This document shows positions 17,428 to 26,884 of a stretch of 61,829 bases of DNA, in pieces. The notes beneath the pieces are model-generated. The model worked only from the letters and a program-made list of their open reading frames with translations, was not told the DNA's origin and ran no database searches. Every line of letters begins with the position of its first letter. Within the stretch, counting starts at the first letter, position 1. The position numbers were made by a program, and so were the translations under genes. The stretch spans positions 1 to 61,829 of IMG/VR virus record IMGVR_UViG_3300011114_000316; one strand, given 5' to 3'. The stretch is from a virus.

Positions 17428-18579
17428 TTACCTCGGCATAAATTTGTCAGGATTGATCTGTTTACCCTGCTTGGTCGTACCAGTCCGGGCTTTACGAATA
17501 CGGTCCATCATGTCGTACAGACGCTGCGCTCCGGACTCAGAATTACCATTCCCAAGATGGGACACAACATCTGCAGGAATGACAAACTCACCATGGCTTA
17601 GTCTGGCCGGCTGAGTCCCTTCAATATTAGCCGGGATTTTATCAGCCATACCATCCGTAGAACCGTTCAAATAGCGTCCTTTAGCTAAACCCATCAGGCC
17701 ACCCTGGGCTGCTTGGACGGGGCCTTGTCGTACAGGAGCAAAGACCGGTGCTGCGCCAGTTCTACCTAGATAAGTTTTATACGCATCATCTAAAGCACGA
17801 CCAGAACCACCGCCGCTGATCATTCCAAAGTATGGACTTTGATAAATGTCCATAGAACTCATTCTATTCAAACCAGATGAAACATAGTTTGAGTATTCGG
17901 GGCTATTGTAAAAGTCTGAAAACCCGCTAGGTTTAGCAGTCGATCCTTCTTTCTTGGGCGCAGGCGGACCCATGGTAATAGCGTCTTCTATTTTTGCTGA
18001 CGATTTCGGCGCGGGAGTAATAGCAGGGGCCAGTCCTTTAGCTTGTTCTTGAGCGGCAGTGCGCGCTGTTTGAACGCTAGTATCCGTAGGAGAAGATGGC
18101 GTTGGCACATATTGAGTGTCTGAAAAGTACCTACGACCGCCTGAGCCAGGACGCCGATTAGGATCCTCTGGCATCTTTACTCTCTCACGCACTGCTGTGT
18201 ATTTAGGCACTGAACCTTGATACCCCACAGCGGCTGGCGCACCAGAGCCACGCATAGAAGACAACAACGCCATAATCCCAAACAGTCCCATAGGATTAGG
18301 TTTTCCGTCCTCGCCAACAATCAGCCCTTTAAGAAAGTTTTTTAGTTCTACAGGGATTTGAGGCGGAGTATCAGTTTTAGGCGGCTGTTCTTCTGGATGC
18401 TCCTCCAAAGACGGATCTTGAATTGGCAAGTCGCCGATAAAAGGTGGAGATATCGGATCTGTTGGGTGTTCTTCCAGCGAAGGATCTTCAGTAGGCAAAT
18501 CTCCAAGAAAGTCATATGTCGTATCCGTAGCATACGGATTGCCGCCAGCATAAATAGAAACATAATCATCCGGATCCAT
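17428..18579 (-). CDS. Virion-associated protein with conserved 'LSHGEFVIPADVVSHLGNG' C-terminus
   Basis: A 383-residue protein. The N-terminal part is acidic and Pro-rich with a duplicated segment (GDLPTEDPSLEEHP and GDLPIQDPSLEEHP, about residues 25-60). The C-terminal 90 residues carry GMADKIPANIEG, LSHGEFVIPADVVSHLGNG and LYDMMDRIRKARTG. This ending is strongly conserved in many freshwater and soil podovirus-like phages, always near internal proteins. I infer a structural or ejection role. The reaction or partner is unknown. Confidence 0.6.
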   Translation of the reverse strand: MDPDDYVSIYAGGNPYATDTTYDFLGDLPTEDPSLEEHPTDPISPPFIGDLPIQDPSLEEHPEEQPPKTDTPPQIPVELKNFLKGLIVGEDGKPNPMGLFGIMALLSSMRGSGAPAAVGYQGSVPKYTAVRERVKMPEDPNRRPGSGGRRYFSDTQYVPTPSSPTDTSVQTARTAAQEQAKGLAPAITPAPKSSAKIEDAITMGPPAPKKEGSTAKPSGFSDFYNSPEYSNYVSSGLNRMSSMDIYQSPYFGMISGGGSGRALDDAYKTYLGRTGAAPVFAPVRQGPVQAAQGGLMGLAKGRYLNGSTDGMADKIPANIEGTQPARLSHGEFVIPADVVSHLGNGNSESGAQRLYDMMDRIRKARTGTTKQGKQINPDKFMPR

Positions 18580-18580
18580 A

Positions 18581-21500
18581 TCAACCTCTCAACATTTTGA
18601 TTAACTCATCATTAGTCATGGGCGCTTCCTGATACGGGCTAGTCAGTTGTTCCCACGGGATAAACTGTTCTGGCTGTTTCATCGGAGCCTGGGGCGGCTG
18701 CTGCTGCTGTTGCGATTGTTGCATCATTCCCAGCAATCCTAACAGCCCAAACAAATCCATGGACTGATCCTGCCGCTGAGGAGGAGGGGGTGGCGGCGGG
18801 GGTGGCGGCGGAGGTGGCTGTGGTGGAGGCGGTCGGGGGGGTTGCTGCGGTGGGGGTTGTTCTTCACGCGGAACAGTAAGATCAATCGGATTGCCATCTG
18901 CATCAGTCAAATGGATCGTACCGTCGTCTTCAACAATTAAAACGTTGCCGTCATCATCAACAAATACATCTGCAGGGCGTCCGGTCTGATCGCCTTCAAC
19001 TTCAAAACCAAATCCTGGTTGGGTATCTTGTCCTGTACCCAGACCCATAAGTGCGTCAACATCTGCTTGAAGATCCCGCTCTTCCGCAGTCCCGCCCAAA
19101 TCCATAAGCGCGTCAACATCTGCTTGAAGGTTTTGAGCATTTGCGAGATCGGTACCCGCCTTTTCGTTGTAAGAAATTTCGTCGCCAGTATCCCAAGCGC
19201 CTCGAAGATCACCTTCGTCTATATCTGTACCTTCACCTAAATCCGCACCCCCTGCGTCTGCATCTGTACCGACACTTAAACCTCCTGCGTCTGTGTCTGC
19301 ATCGTACCCACCTGCAGGGGTGTCTTCACCCTCTACGTCTGCGTCTGTACCTTCACCTAAACCTGTGCCAACGCCCAGACTGCTTGCGTCTGTATCTGCA
19401 TCGTATTCACTCGAAGCAGCATCCTCACCGTCTGCACCTACGCCGGTATCTTCACCGCCACCCAGCGTGTCTTCTGGAAAGGAGGGTGGCAACGTTGCCA
19501 GATAGGCGTCTATATCCCCGCCAAACTGTTGATACGTTTCATCGTCAGGGAAGCCGCGCTCTTGAGCCAACTGATCTCTAAACTGCTTTTGTTGAATCTC
19601 ATACTGCCGACCGCTTTCTTCAAGCTTGCGCTCATCTTCTAAGTGTTTGGCATAACGCTCTTTGCTGCCACCAAACTCATCACGCGTCGCAGCATCCGGC
19701 CAACCCTCAGCAGATGCAAGATCATCTTGATACGCCGTTGAATCTCCGTCGTAACTTAAATAAGTAACATAATCAGGGAACCCGGCATCAGTCGCTTGGT
19801 CTTGCCTAAACTGTTCAACGTTGCCTTGATACAGGTTATAGATATCTACATTGGGGAAACCAAGCTCGTCGGCTAATCTTTCGCGCTCTGCTTGCTGATC
19901 AGAGCGGTAAGCATAGATATCGCCGTTATAAAATTTATATGTTTCATAGTCGTCAAAACCGTAATCTCTGGCTATTTGAGCTTTTTCAGTTTCAGTAAGC
20001 TCTGGTTCAACAGCCTGAACGGTGTCGTTCCCTGTGCCGCCTGCAACCGTGTCCTCGCCCTCAACAGCTTTGACCGTATCGTTACCTGAACCGCCCTCAA
20101 CTGTTTTGTCTCCAACAACAGCAGCGGTGTCGTTACCAGTCCCGCCGTAGATAATTTCTTCTGCTTCCCGCGCTTCTCTTGCTTTGCGCTCTTCGTCCGT
20201 CTCGCCGCCAAGCAGATCATTTCCCAAGCCGCCGGTAGGCGTATCGACTACAGTGCCATCGCCCGGTTCAAACTCTTCAGCATCTTCTCCGGGCGTATAG
20301 GGGAATGGCTCTGTTGATGGCTTGGTACCAAAGAACTCTTCTACGCCTAAACCGGGGGTTAACGGAGTCAAAGGCACTTCAGGAGCGCCTATAGGCTCTA
20401 CATCAGCACGTGGCAGACTCGCTTGATAAGCTTCAACGTCACCTTCAAACCGTTGTTGCGTGGCGTAATCAGGGAAACCTGCTTTCTGAGCGTCAAGCTC
20501 ACGCTGCCCAGTAACAAATTCTTTTATGTCAGTAAACGTAGAAGACTCATCTCGCTTACCAATAAACTTCAATAAGTCTTCATCAGACGGTTCAAACCCA
20601 ATGTCGTCAAAGAACTCTTTAGCTTCATCACGCGTGACGGCTTGACTATCAAACTGCTCAGTAAATTGCTTAGTTAGCTCTTTCTCATCGCCTTGTTGAA
20701 CTAAAGCAAGCAGATCATCCTGCGTGAGTGTCAGCCCTTCTTTCTGTGCAATATCAGCCAGTTCGGCGGCATCTAGCGTACGATCGTCAACAAAGCTATT
20801 AATTAATCCTTGTAAGTCAGCATCAGCACCTTCACCGACAAACTTTGCAATGTCAGCGGGACTAGCCTCGTAATCGGCAAATAACGGGTTATTGGCAAAC
20901 GCATTCGCTACTTCATCGCTAGTGCGGAAGTTTTGATCTAATGTATTAACCGCTTCTGTTGCGATCTCTTTTGCAACATCACTAATTTCTTCACCAGCGA
21001 CCTCTGACAAACCGGTGATGCTTTTGTCCAAATCTCCTAAATACTTATCACGATCTACCAACAGATCTTGAATTGTTTTGTTTAACCCACCGTTTCCATC
21101 TTCACCAAATAACTTAGTTACATAGCCATCATAAGTATCTACTTTGTCATCTAACTTGGTTTTATCAGTGTTAAACGTTGCAAGCTTTGTATTAAAATTT
21201 GTTACGGCTGATTCAAATTGCGGAATATTAGTATTTAAATAATCTGCTTGTTTTTCTAACGTATCTTTTGCATGAAGCCCAAGGCTAAGCACAAATTCAT
21301 TAGTAGTAGGATTTACATAATATGTTCCATACTCTGGATCATTAATCTCAACCAAACCCATGCGCTGCGCGTATGCTGTATTAGCGGCAGGGTTGTAATG
21401 AATAGTGTTAGATTTCCAATCGTAGATTTGACCGGATAAATTTAATAAATTAGACGAATCTTTAAGATTCTGTTGTTTTGTATTTAACGCCGTAGACTCT

Positions 21501-22282
21501 GAATTAAGTACGCTTGCAATCCCTGAAAGCCGAGTACTTTCAGTATCTATTTCGCCGCGTAAAGTATTGGCTTCCGATTGCGTTGTTTCAAATTCTGTAG
21601 CGGTTTTGTTAAGATCACTTACAACAGACTTCAATCCAGAAGCCGCTGTATTAGCCAGCGTACCAAATACAGATTGGCTTAATGCATTACCAATAGCTAA
21701 TGCGGGATCTTGATTATTTAGAATGCTACTAACTGCTGCTTTGGTAGCATCGCTAATTAGTCTGCCTTCAATTTTGGAAGGATCAACGCCAAGCTCAGTA
21801 CGCAAAGTGTTGTTAATTAAACCGCCGACTGCCCCAGATAGCGCGGAGTTAAATACTTGATTTAAATCCTTTCCTTGCAAAACAGCAGCAGCGCCTTGGG
21901 CTGAAGCGTTAGTAATAACTGTTTTAAGGATTGCGTCGGTAGCGGTGGTTTGAAACGCCAAATCCCCTGCGCCACCATATCCCGCAACATTACCAAGTTC
22001 TGGGAAAGCGGCATCTCCAACCGCCGCACCGGCTTCTGTTGCGATATAACTCGTAGCTAAGTTAATTACATAGTCTTCCATGTTCCCGCCCGACATGGCG
22101 GTGCGGGCTAACGATGTTACATACGGCGGCACTCCAACAGCGGTTAGAGCAATAGTCGCAATTGTGGGAAGCGGATCTTTGGCAATTGCATCGAATGTTT
22201 TGCCAATACCGGTTAAACCCCTATCTACCCATCCAGTAATAGTGTTGAACGCGTTGCTTAACTCTTGTCTGGGATTACACAT
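18581..22282 (-). CDS. 1,233-residue repetitive virion protein with RTX-like and acidic repeats
   Basis: N-terminal 200 residues have membrane-like segments (TIATIALTAVGVPPYVTSLA). Residues about 230-640 are helical with EF-hand-like 'FFDDIGFEPSDEDLLKF' units. Around 700-790 three GGTGNDT/GGSGNDT motifs resemble RTX calcium-binding repeats. Then units of the form GFPDYxTYxxFxGDxxAY recur about six times. Acidic DADTD/EGTD repeats, two LQADVDALM units and a 14-residue proline run follow. The protein fits an internal or ejected protein that meets the cell envelope. The palindrome copy at 19487 lies in it. Confidence 0.65.
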   Translation of the reverse strand: MCNPRQELSNAFNTITGWVDRGLTGIGKTFDAIAKDPLPTIATIALTAVGVPPYVTSLARTAMSGGNMEDYVINLATSYIATEAGAAVGDAAFPELGNVAGYGGAGDLAFQTTATDAILKTVITNASAQGAAAVLQGKDLNQVFNSALSGAVGGLINNTLRTELGVDPSKIEGRLISDATKAAVSSILNNQDPALAIGNALSQSVFGTLANTAASGLKSVVSDLNKTATEFETTQSEANTLRGEIDTESTRLSGIASVLNSESTALNTKQQNLKDSSNLLNLSGQIYDWKSNTIHYNPAANTAYAQRMGLVEINDPEYGTYYVNPTTNEFVLSLGLHAKDTLEKQADYLNTNIPQFESAVTNFNTKLATFNTDKTKLDDKVDTYDGYVTKLFGEDGNGGLNKTIQDLLVDRDKYLGDLDKSITGLSEVAGEEISDVAKEIATEAVNTLDQNFRTSDEVANAFANNPLFADYEASPADIAKFVGEGADADLQGLINSFVDDRTLDAAELADIAQKEGLTLTQDDLLALVQQGDEKELTKQFTEQFDSQAVTRDEAKEFFDDIGFEPSDEDLLKFIGKRDESSTFTDIKEFVTGQRELDAQKAGFPDYATQQRFEGDVEAYQASLPRADVEPIGAPEVPLTPLTPGLGVEEFFGTKPSTEPFPYTPGEDAEEFEPGDGTVVDTPTGGLGNDLLGGETDEERKAREAREAEEIIYGGTGNDTAAVVGDKTVEGGSGNDTVKAVEGEDTVAGGTGNDTVQAVEPELTETEKAQIARDYGFDDYETYKFYNGDIYAYRSDQQAERERLADELGFPNVDIYNLYQGNVEQFRQDQATDAGFPDYVTYLSYDGDSTAYQDDLASAEGWPDAATRDEFGGSKERYAKHLEDERKLEESGRQYEIQQKQFRDQLAQERGFPDDETYQQFGGDIDAYLATLPPSFPEDTLGGGEDTGVGADGEDAASSEYDADTDASSLGVGTGLGEGTDADVEGEDTPAGGYDADTDAGGLSVGTDADAGGADLGEGTDIDEGDLRGAWDTGDEISYNEKAGTDLANAQNLQADVDALMDLGGTAEERDLQADVDALMGLGTGQDTQPGFGFEVEGDQTGRPADVFVDDDGNVLIVEDDGTIHLTDADGNPIDLTVPREEQPPPQQPPRPPPPQPPPPPPPPPPPPPQRQDQSMDLFGLLGLLGMMQQSQQQQQPPQAPMKQPEQFIPWEQLTSPYQEAPMTNDELIKMLRG
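19487..19500. repeat. Palindrome TGGCAACGTTGCCA, copy 2
   Basis: The 14-bp core is perfect; the outer G is present on one side only. Here it is translated in a different frame from the other coding copies (as LATLPPS rather than GNVAT), which shows that the DNA word and not the peptide is what recurs. Confidence 0.9.
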
Positions 22283-22667
22283 CTACAGTACCCCGATAGA
22301 TGGTTCGGCCCTGATCATCCGTGCCAACTTGTTCTACTTTAACCGGGTATCCCAAGCGCTTCATCATTTCGATAAGCTGCATGTTGTGCGTTTCGCCAAA
22401 CACAGATTCAAAGCCAGACTTGTCTAAGGCTTTGGCAAACTCTTTCATATTCTTCAAAAAGTTCTTTTGCGTGTCGGCGTTAAACACATACATCTGAGCG
22501 GTCTTCTGTGGCAAAAGTTTGATCCACAAAAGCGTATCCCCATTACGCATTACCCGATGCGTATTGTTTTGAATGGATAGAGCAACGGCTGCGTACACAC
22601 GCTTCCAGTCCATACCCATTTCTTTGACTTCATCAGACTCTTTAATGATGTCTTGTGTGCTCTTCAT
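22275..22667 (-). CDS. Hypothetical protein, possible GNAT-like fold
   Basis: A 130-residue protein starting MKSTQDIIKESDEVKEMGMDW. The order of segments (WKRVYAAVALSIQN, DTLLWIKLLP, YVFNADTQKNFLKNMKEF, MIEMMKRLGYPV) is like small phage proteins with a GNAT-related fold, where a short 'LxxLGY' ending is typical. No acetyl-CoA loop is clear, so any acetyltransferase activity is doubtful. It overlaps both neighbours by a few bases. Confidence 0.5.
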   Translation of the reverse strand: MKSTQDIIKESDEVKEMGMDWKRVYAAVALSIQNNTHRVMRNGDTLLWIKLLPQKTAQMYVFNADTQKNFLKNMKEFAKALDKSGFESVFGETHNMQLIEMMKRLGYPVKVEQVGTDDQGRTIYRGTVDV

Positions 22668-23320
22668 ACCGCGCTCACAAAGGTAAGAGTAGCAACAACT
22701 GACGGAATCGAAGGGTGCGGAAACGGCGTTGTCTGAGCCGCTTCTGCTTCAAACGTAACCGCTACGTTATTAACTGCAGCCCACATCTCAACGGTGTCCT
22801 CGGGAGCCAACTGCACGTAGAAATTACACGCTGCGATGATGAACCCGTCGATTCCCCCGTGCTTGGCGATCACATCAAACTTACTAGCCGTGCCAGCTAC
22901 GTCTATATTGTTAACCCGCAGCCAAATCCATGCTGTATGAATCTGAGTGTCAGTGTTTTTTAACTGAACACTAAATTGATAGTTGTAGATACCGCCAACC
23001 GACACAGCAATACCATCGGTGCCATCGTTAGTGCAGGCTGACAAAAAGTCATTTGTATCAAACGTGATCTGTGTTGGCGTATCGACTGTAAATGTTTTAT
23101 CTGTTGTGCGTTGGATAGCCGCATACGGGAAGTACAGATTCGAGCCCCCCGGCGGTACATCGCCAAGTGGCGGACTAATCAGCGCGTTATATGACTGTGT
23201 GAGACGGTTATAAAACAGTCGATGAACGTTATTTAGCTGATCCTGATACGGACGATCATAGCCTTCCCGCGCCTGGGGCAAGGCAGGTGGTGCAACCTTC
23301 TGAATAATCGGGGAAGTCAT
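22664..23320 (-). CDS. Virion protein with a C1q/TNF-like jelly-roll C-terminus
   Basis: A 218-residue protein. Residues 1-60 are a helical stem (PYQDQLNNVHRLFYNRLTQSYNAL). Residues about 65-218 are a beta-rich domain (FPYAAIQRTTDKTF, GGIYNYQFSVQLKN, TAWIWLRVNN, EDTVEMWAAVNN) that looks like the jelly roll used in phage decoration or head-fibre proteins. It overlaps the next gene by ATGA and sits directly after the nozzle-like gene. A trimeric surface protein is the best guess. Confidence 0.6.
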   Translation of the reverse strand: MTSPIIQKVAPPALPQAREGYDRPYQDQLNNVHRLFYNRLTQSYNALISPPLGDVPPGGSNLYFPYAAIQRTTDKTFTVDTPTQITFDTNDFLSACTNDGTDGIAVSVGGIYNYQFSVQLKNTDTQIHTAWIWLRVNNIDVAGTASKFDVIAKHGGIDGFIIAACNFYVQLAPEDTVEMWAAVNNVAVTFEAEAAQTTPFPHPSIPSVVATLTFVSAV

Positions 23321-25423
23321 TTAGCGCTTGCCATCAGGCCGCATGTCAATCCGGGGCGACCCAAGCTGCCATGTCGTGTTTAGATCATTGGATTCGATCT
23401 TCATCGCCATCTGTCGGGCGCGGACTCGTGTATAGACCTGACCGGTAAACTGTTCAACGGGAACCACTGCCGTACGGGTAACGTCGGCATAACTAAAATA
23501 ACCCTCAGAGTGGTTAGCATTGACCGCCGGACTAATAGAATACCCCGATCCAGAGTTCTGCAATGGGAGCAGGTACATCGTTACTTTTGGACTGTTTGTC
23601 GTAGACCCAGAGAATGTAATGTCAGGCAGCATTCGCCAGACAAACATGAACTTATGGCCGTCATCTAAATCAAATTCAGAAGACGTAATGTAAGAGTTGA
23701 TAGCTGAATCTACGCCAGCTTCGTTGTCATTAAGGCCAAATTCCTGATTAACCAGAGTATTAGAGTAAGTCGCAGCCAGCGGGTACTCGCGCAAACCAGA
23801 ATCTAACCAAGCCGTACGCGCCATGGTGCCGTAGTACCAAATGTCTTCCATGTAGTTATAGACAACGTACTTGTCAATTGTCTCTGATTCCGCAGAACAA
23901 TAAAACCACCAGATTTCATAGAACCCTTCATTGGTTCCGGCAAAGATCTGTGGGTACTGAGACTGGTTTAAATCCTCAAAGATGTAGCGACGCAAATCAC
24001 AACGAAGTGGTTGTACTCGTCCATCGTATTTGTAGAACTTGTCTTTACCCATCCAATACGACACGCCGTTGGCGTAGGCTACCGCGTTTTCACTGGCAAT
24101 AGAAATGTTTTCGCCGACCAACTGCGCGCCCCAGACGATAGGGGCACCAACGTATTGCAAAGAATAAAGCGCCGCATCCGTCCAAACCAACACCTCCTGA
24201 CGGGACTGAGTGGCACTAATAATCTCAGAGCCTCTGGATAGTCTTAGAAAACCTGCTTGGTTAGTAGATGCAGGTGTCCAGTTAAACGGATCTTCTTGGT
24301 CTGACCACCGGATCAACATCGGATCAAATATGTTCGTGCTGTACTCGCTACAGCCGAGCGCAAACACAAATCGATTGATGTCTGAAACTAACAAGTAATT
24401 CTGTTTGGTAGGTACGTCCGTAGCCCCACCCCAGGCGGAAAGTAGAGGCGCGTTGGGCAGAATCGTATGAGCCCCGCTTTGACTGCCTGACGTATTGATA
24501 GGAGTACCGCCCGCTGTTGCAGCAAGCTGGAAGGTCGTACCCGATGCGTTAACCACGTAATACTGAGTTCCAACCGTAAGCCCTGTAGGCAAAGCCCCGG
24601 TGGTAGCAAGTCGGATCGGTGTGCCGTTTGAGATTTGGGCAGACGAAACAGTGACTACCGCAGGTGACGCAATGGTGACGGTAAAGCTCAGGGGAAGACT
24701 ACCCAGCGTGGCATCCCAGTAATAGATACCGCCACCTCGGGGGCCAAAGATCAGGTCTTCACCAAAGTTAGATTGGCTCCACAGCCTGATGGGGTCGGTT
24801 GAAGCTTGCCCAATACCCCAAGCACCTGATCCCCAGCTTGACGCACCCCAGCCGGTAAGAGGTTCCACAAAAGACGGGCCAGTATTGATTTGATATACCG
24901 CCCGGACAGTCCCACCGCCAGTGGCAGTTGTAGGGTTACCGCTAACGGTAATGGTGTAAGTCGTAGCCGATACGACAGTGATTTTATACTGACCAGTAAT
25001 AGTGATGCCGCCGACAGCAGATCCACCATAAAAGGTTACAAAATCGTCTGTTTTATAGCCGCCATTTGCATCGGTGACCGTTACTGTTTGAGAACCAGTA
25101 GTCGTAGCAAACGGATTAGTTAGCGTGACCGCTGACCGAATCGGCGTAATGTCGTTGTACGCACCGCCCTGGCTGATGTAGTACTTAAGGTTAGTCCCAA
25201 CGGCAATTAAATTCTGCCCGCCGAGCGTTACCCAGTTCCAAAGCGCCCGGCAAACACCCAGAAAAGTTGTTACCGGACTCTGAAACGGTGCCCAACCACC
25301 AATCTTTTCAGGCGTTCCTTGGCGAAAACGAATCTTGTCGCACTCGTACCAACCCCCTTCATTGGTATAGCGCGTGTTTTCACGGTTTACCCCACTTTTT
25401 AATAACAGTTTTTTAAGAGCCAT
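23321..25423 (-). CDS. Beta-propeller-like tail nozzle/hub protein
   Basis: A 700-residue protein that begins MALKKLLLKSGVNRENTRY, followed by GGWYECDKIRFRQGTPEKIGGW (written in part), a start that is very common in podoviral structural genes. It is beta-rich throughout with repeated Trp/Tyr/Gly strands (FVFALGCSEYSTNIFDP, WSDQEDPFNWTP, EVLVWTDAALYSLQY), compatible with a propeller like that of P22 gp10-type nozzle or stabilisation proteins. It follows lysis genes and precedes internal proteins. The tail assignment is an inference from fold-like pattern and place. Confidence 0.65.
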   Translation of the reverse strand: MALKKLLLKSGVNRENTRYTNEGGWYECDKIRFRQGTPEKIGGWAPFQSPVTTFLGVCRALWNWVTLGGQNLIAVGTNLKYYISQGGAYNDITPIRSAVTLTNPFATTTGSQTVTVTDANGGYKTDDFVTFYGGSAVGGITITGQYKITVVSATTYTITVSGNPTTATGGGTVRAVYQINTGPSFVEPLTGWGASSWGSGAWGIGQASTDPIRLWSQSNFGEDLIFGPRGGGIYYWDATLGSLPLSFTVTIASPAVVTVSSAQISNGTPIRLATTGALPTGLTVGTQYYVVNASGTTFQLAATAGGTPINTSGSQSGAHTILPNAPLLSAWGGATDVPTKQNYLLVSDINRFVFALGCSEYSTNIFDPMLIRWSDQEDPFNWTPASTNQAGFLRLSRGSEIISATQSRQEVLVWTDAALYSLQYVGAPIVWGAQLVGENISIASENAVAYANGVSYWMGKDKFYKYDGRVQPLRCDLRRYIFEDLNQSQYPQIFAGTNEGFYEIWWFYCSAESETIDKYVVYNYMEDIWYYGTMARTAWLDSGLREYPLAATYSNTLVNQEFGLNDNEAGVDSAINSYITSSEFDLDDGHKFMFVWRMLPDITFSGSTTNSPKVTMYLLPLQNSGSGYSISPAVNANHSEGYFSYADVTRTAVVPVEQFTGQVYTRVRARQMAMKIESNDLNTTWQLGSPRIDMRPDGKR

Positions 25424-25425
25424 GG

Positions 25426-25893
25426 CTACCTCAAGTACATCGCCCGTTCGTCTTTTCTACGTATTACCAGCCCTGGTAGCACTTTACCCGCCGACAGGTT
25501 CCACTTCAAGAACTCGTCGGCTGCACCCTCAAAGTCGCCTCGGTTGTGCTTGGCTCGAAGGGTAGAAGCCTGAAGATTCCCTAGCCCAACGTTGAAAGCG
25601 AACGAAGTGAGTGCCAGATGGCGAGGGCTAAGATCATCCACAGTACATAGTCGGCGTACCCCCGCCAGAAACCGCGCCAAATCCTGTTGGAGAATGCTGT
25701 CCACCTCTTCATCCGTCAGCCTCCGATCCCAACCGGCAGGAACGACGAGGCCAAGTCTTGCATCAAACGGTACGCGCAGGTGAGCAGGATCGATGACGTG
25801 ACCAACACCGACAGTCCAAAGACGAGCAGGGCAACGGTAAGGCTCATGCTTAACCCCTTCATGATGACGCAGCATCTTTAGCAGATCTTTCAC
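25426..25893 (-). CDS. GH24 endolysin (T4-lysozyme-type muramidase)
   Basis: It cleaves the glycan backbone of peptidoglycan at lysis. Seen: RHHEGVKHEPY with the catalytic Glu near residue 12, WTVGVGH, then a long FNVGLGNLQASTL and a C-terminal GLVIRRKDER, all in GH24 order. I chose GTG 25893 because it forms a GTGA overlap with the stop of the GIY-YIG gene; a TTG start at 25908 would add five residues and an ATG at 25875 would remove six. There is no signal peptide, so it needs a holin. Length is about 155 residues, normal for the family. Confidence 0.9.
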   Translation of the reverse strand: MKDLLKMLRHHEGVKHEPYRCPARLWTVGVGHVIDPAHLRVPFDARLGLVVPAGWDRRLTDEEVDSILQQDLARFLAGVRRLCTVDDLSPRHLALTSFAFNVGLGNLQASTLRAKHNRGDFEGAADEFLKWNLSAGKVLPGLVIRRKDERAMYLR

Positions 25894-26375
25894 TTCTTTG
25901 CTTTGCAACCATTAAAGTGATACCGCCGCATGTTGCCACCGCCGCCTTCAAGCCCGCAATGCGGACACTTCACAATATGACGCTTACCTTTACACGCCTC
26001 GCTGAGCCGCGTCGTAAACTCTGGGTCTGCTAATCGCTTGGCCGCGCCCTGAAGGTATGGTTCGCGCTGACGCTTAATTCCAGTCGCCCCATCCACGCTC
26101 GGAGCCTTGTTGTAAAGCATATCCAACCCTTGCCGCAACAACTCAGCTTCTATGGCACGCGCCTCTTCAACCGTCCCGGTTTCCTTGATGACAACAAACT
26201 CAAACCCGGATATGCCGTATTTTTGGGCGTCTTCTGCGTAGCCTTCGTAATGCCGAAACTTGGCGCAATTGATGGCGCATCGGTGATTCCGCAGCCGAAG
26301 CTCTATCTGGCTAGAGCTTCCTATGTATCGCTTACCGTTGTGCTTGTTGACAACGGCATAGACCCCGACAGTCAT
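25890..26375 (-). CDS. GIY-YIG homing endonuclease with C-terminal zinc finger
   Basis: A 161-residue protein. GVYAVVNKHNGKRYIGSS (about 4-21) is the GIY-YIG core, followed by Arg-containing RLRNH and a later Glu in EEARAIEAELL. The C-terminus has CPHCGLEGGGGNMRRYHFNGC, a DNA-binding zinc finger seen in phage GIY-YIG nucleases. It lies between holin and endolysin and is coupled to both by 4-bp overlaps. It is a selfish element of the nuclease kind, but so well fitted that it may be stably kept. Confidence 0.85.
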   Translation of the reverse strand: MTVGVYAVVNKHNGKRYIGSSSQIELRLRNHRCAINCAKFRHYEGYAEDAQKYGISGFEFVVIKETGTVEEARAIEAELLRQGLDMLYNKAPSVDGATGIKRQREPYLQGAAKRLADPEFTTRLSEACKGKRHIVKCPHCGLEGGGGNMRRYHFNGCKAKK

Positions 26376-26884
26376 TTGCCGCTCCTTTCAAATGCGCGGC
26401 CTCCAAAATGGAAGCTGATGATTGACGCCCAAATGATCTGGGTATCTGCATCCCAAAGGTTAGCAATCACCTCGGCAAACGGGGTTCCAAGGTGCCACGC
26501 ATACGCGGCTCCAAAGACGTTGATGAAGCACAGTAGCGCAAACATCCCGTAGGTGATTACAGGTCTTACGAGAGCGCGGGCGTTGATCACCCACCTCGAT
26601 GCCCCTTCACCGATAGCAATGTCGTGAGCGTAGAGGGCTTGCTTCTCTTGGAGTGCGATCTGTTGGGTCGAGACTTCAGCGTTGATCGTCAGTTGATCCG
26701 TTCTGATCTCTTCGACCCGTGCCTGTGCCTCGAACCCTGCTTTCCTGAGTTCCAGTTCCCGCTCGATCTGCATCTGGGCGAGCTTGATCTCGTGAGCCTT
26801 GTCCGACCGGTCTTGGAAGAAGTCGAGGAGCTTAGGCAAGCCTCCAGCAAGGAAGGACAGCAGCGTAGTCAGAAGCGTAATCAT
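26372..26884 (-). CDS. Holin (3-TM, GTA-type)
   Basis: A 170-residue protein with an N-terminal hydrophobic segment (LLTTLLSFLAGGLPKLLDFF), a long charged coiled coil (residues 25-90) and two C-terminal membrane segments (PVITYGMFALLCFINVFGAAY; IIWASIISFHFGG). This matches the 3-TM holin family first defined in gene-transfer agents. It would let the endolysin cross the inner membrane. It overlaps the 24-residue peptide gene and the GIY-YIG gene by ATGA on each side. Confidence 0.8.
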   Translation of the reverse strand: MITLLTTLLSFLAGGLPKLLDFFQDRSDKAHEIKLAQMQIERELELRKAGFEAQARVEEIRTDQLTINAEVSTQQIALQEKQALYAHDIAIGEGASRWVINARALVRPVITYGMFALLCFINVFGAAYAWHLGTPFAEVIANLWDADTQIIWASIISFHFGGRAFERSGK

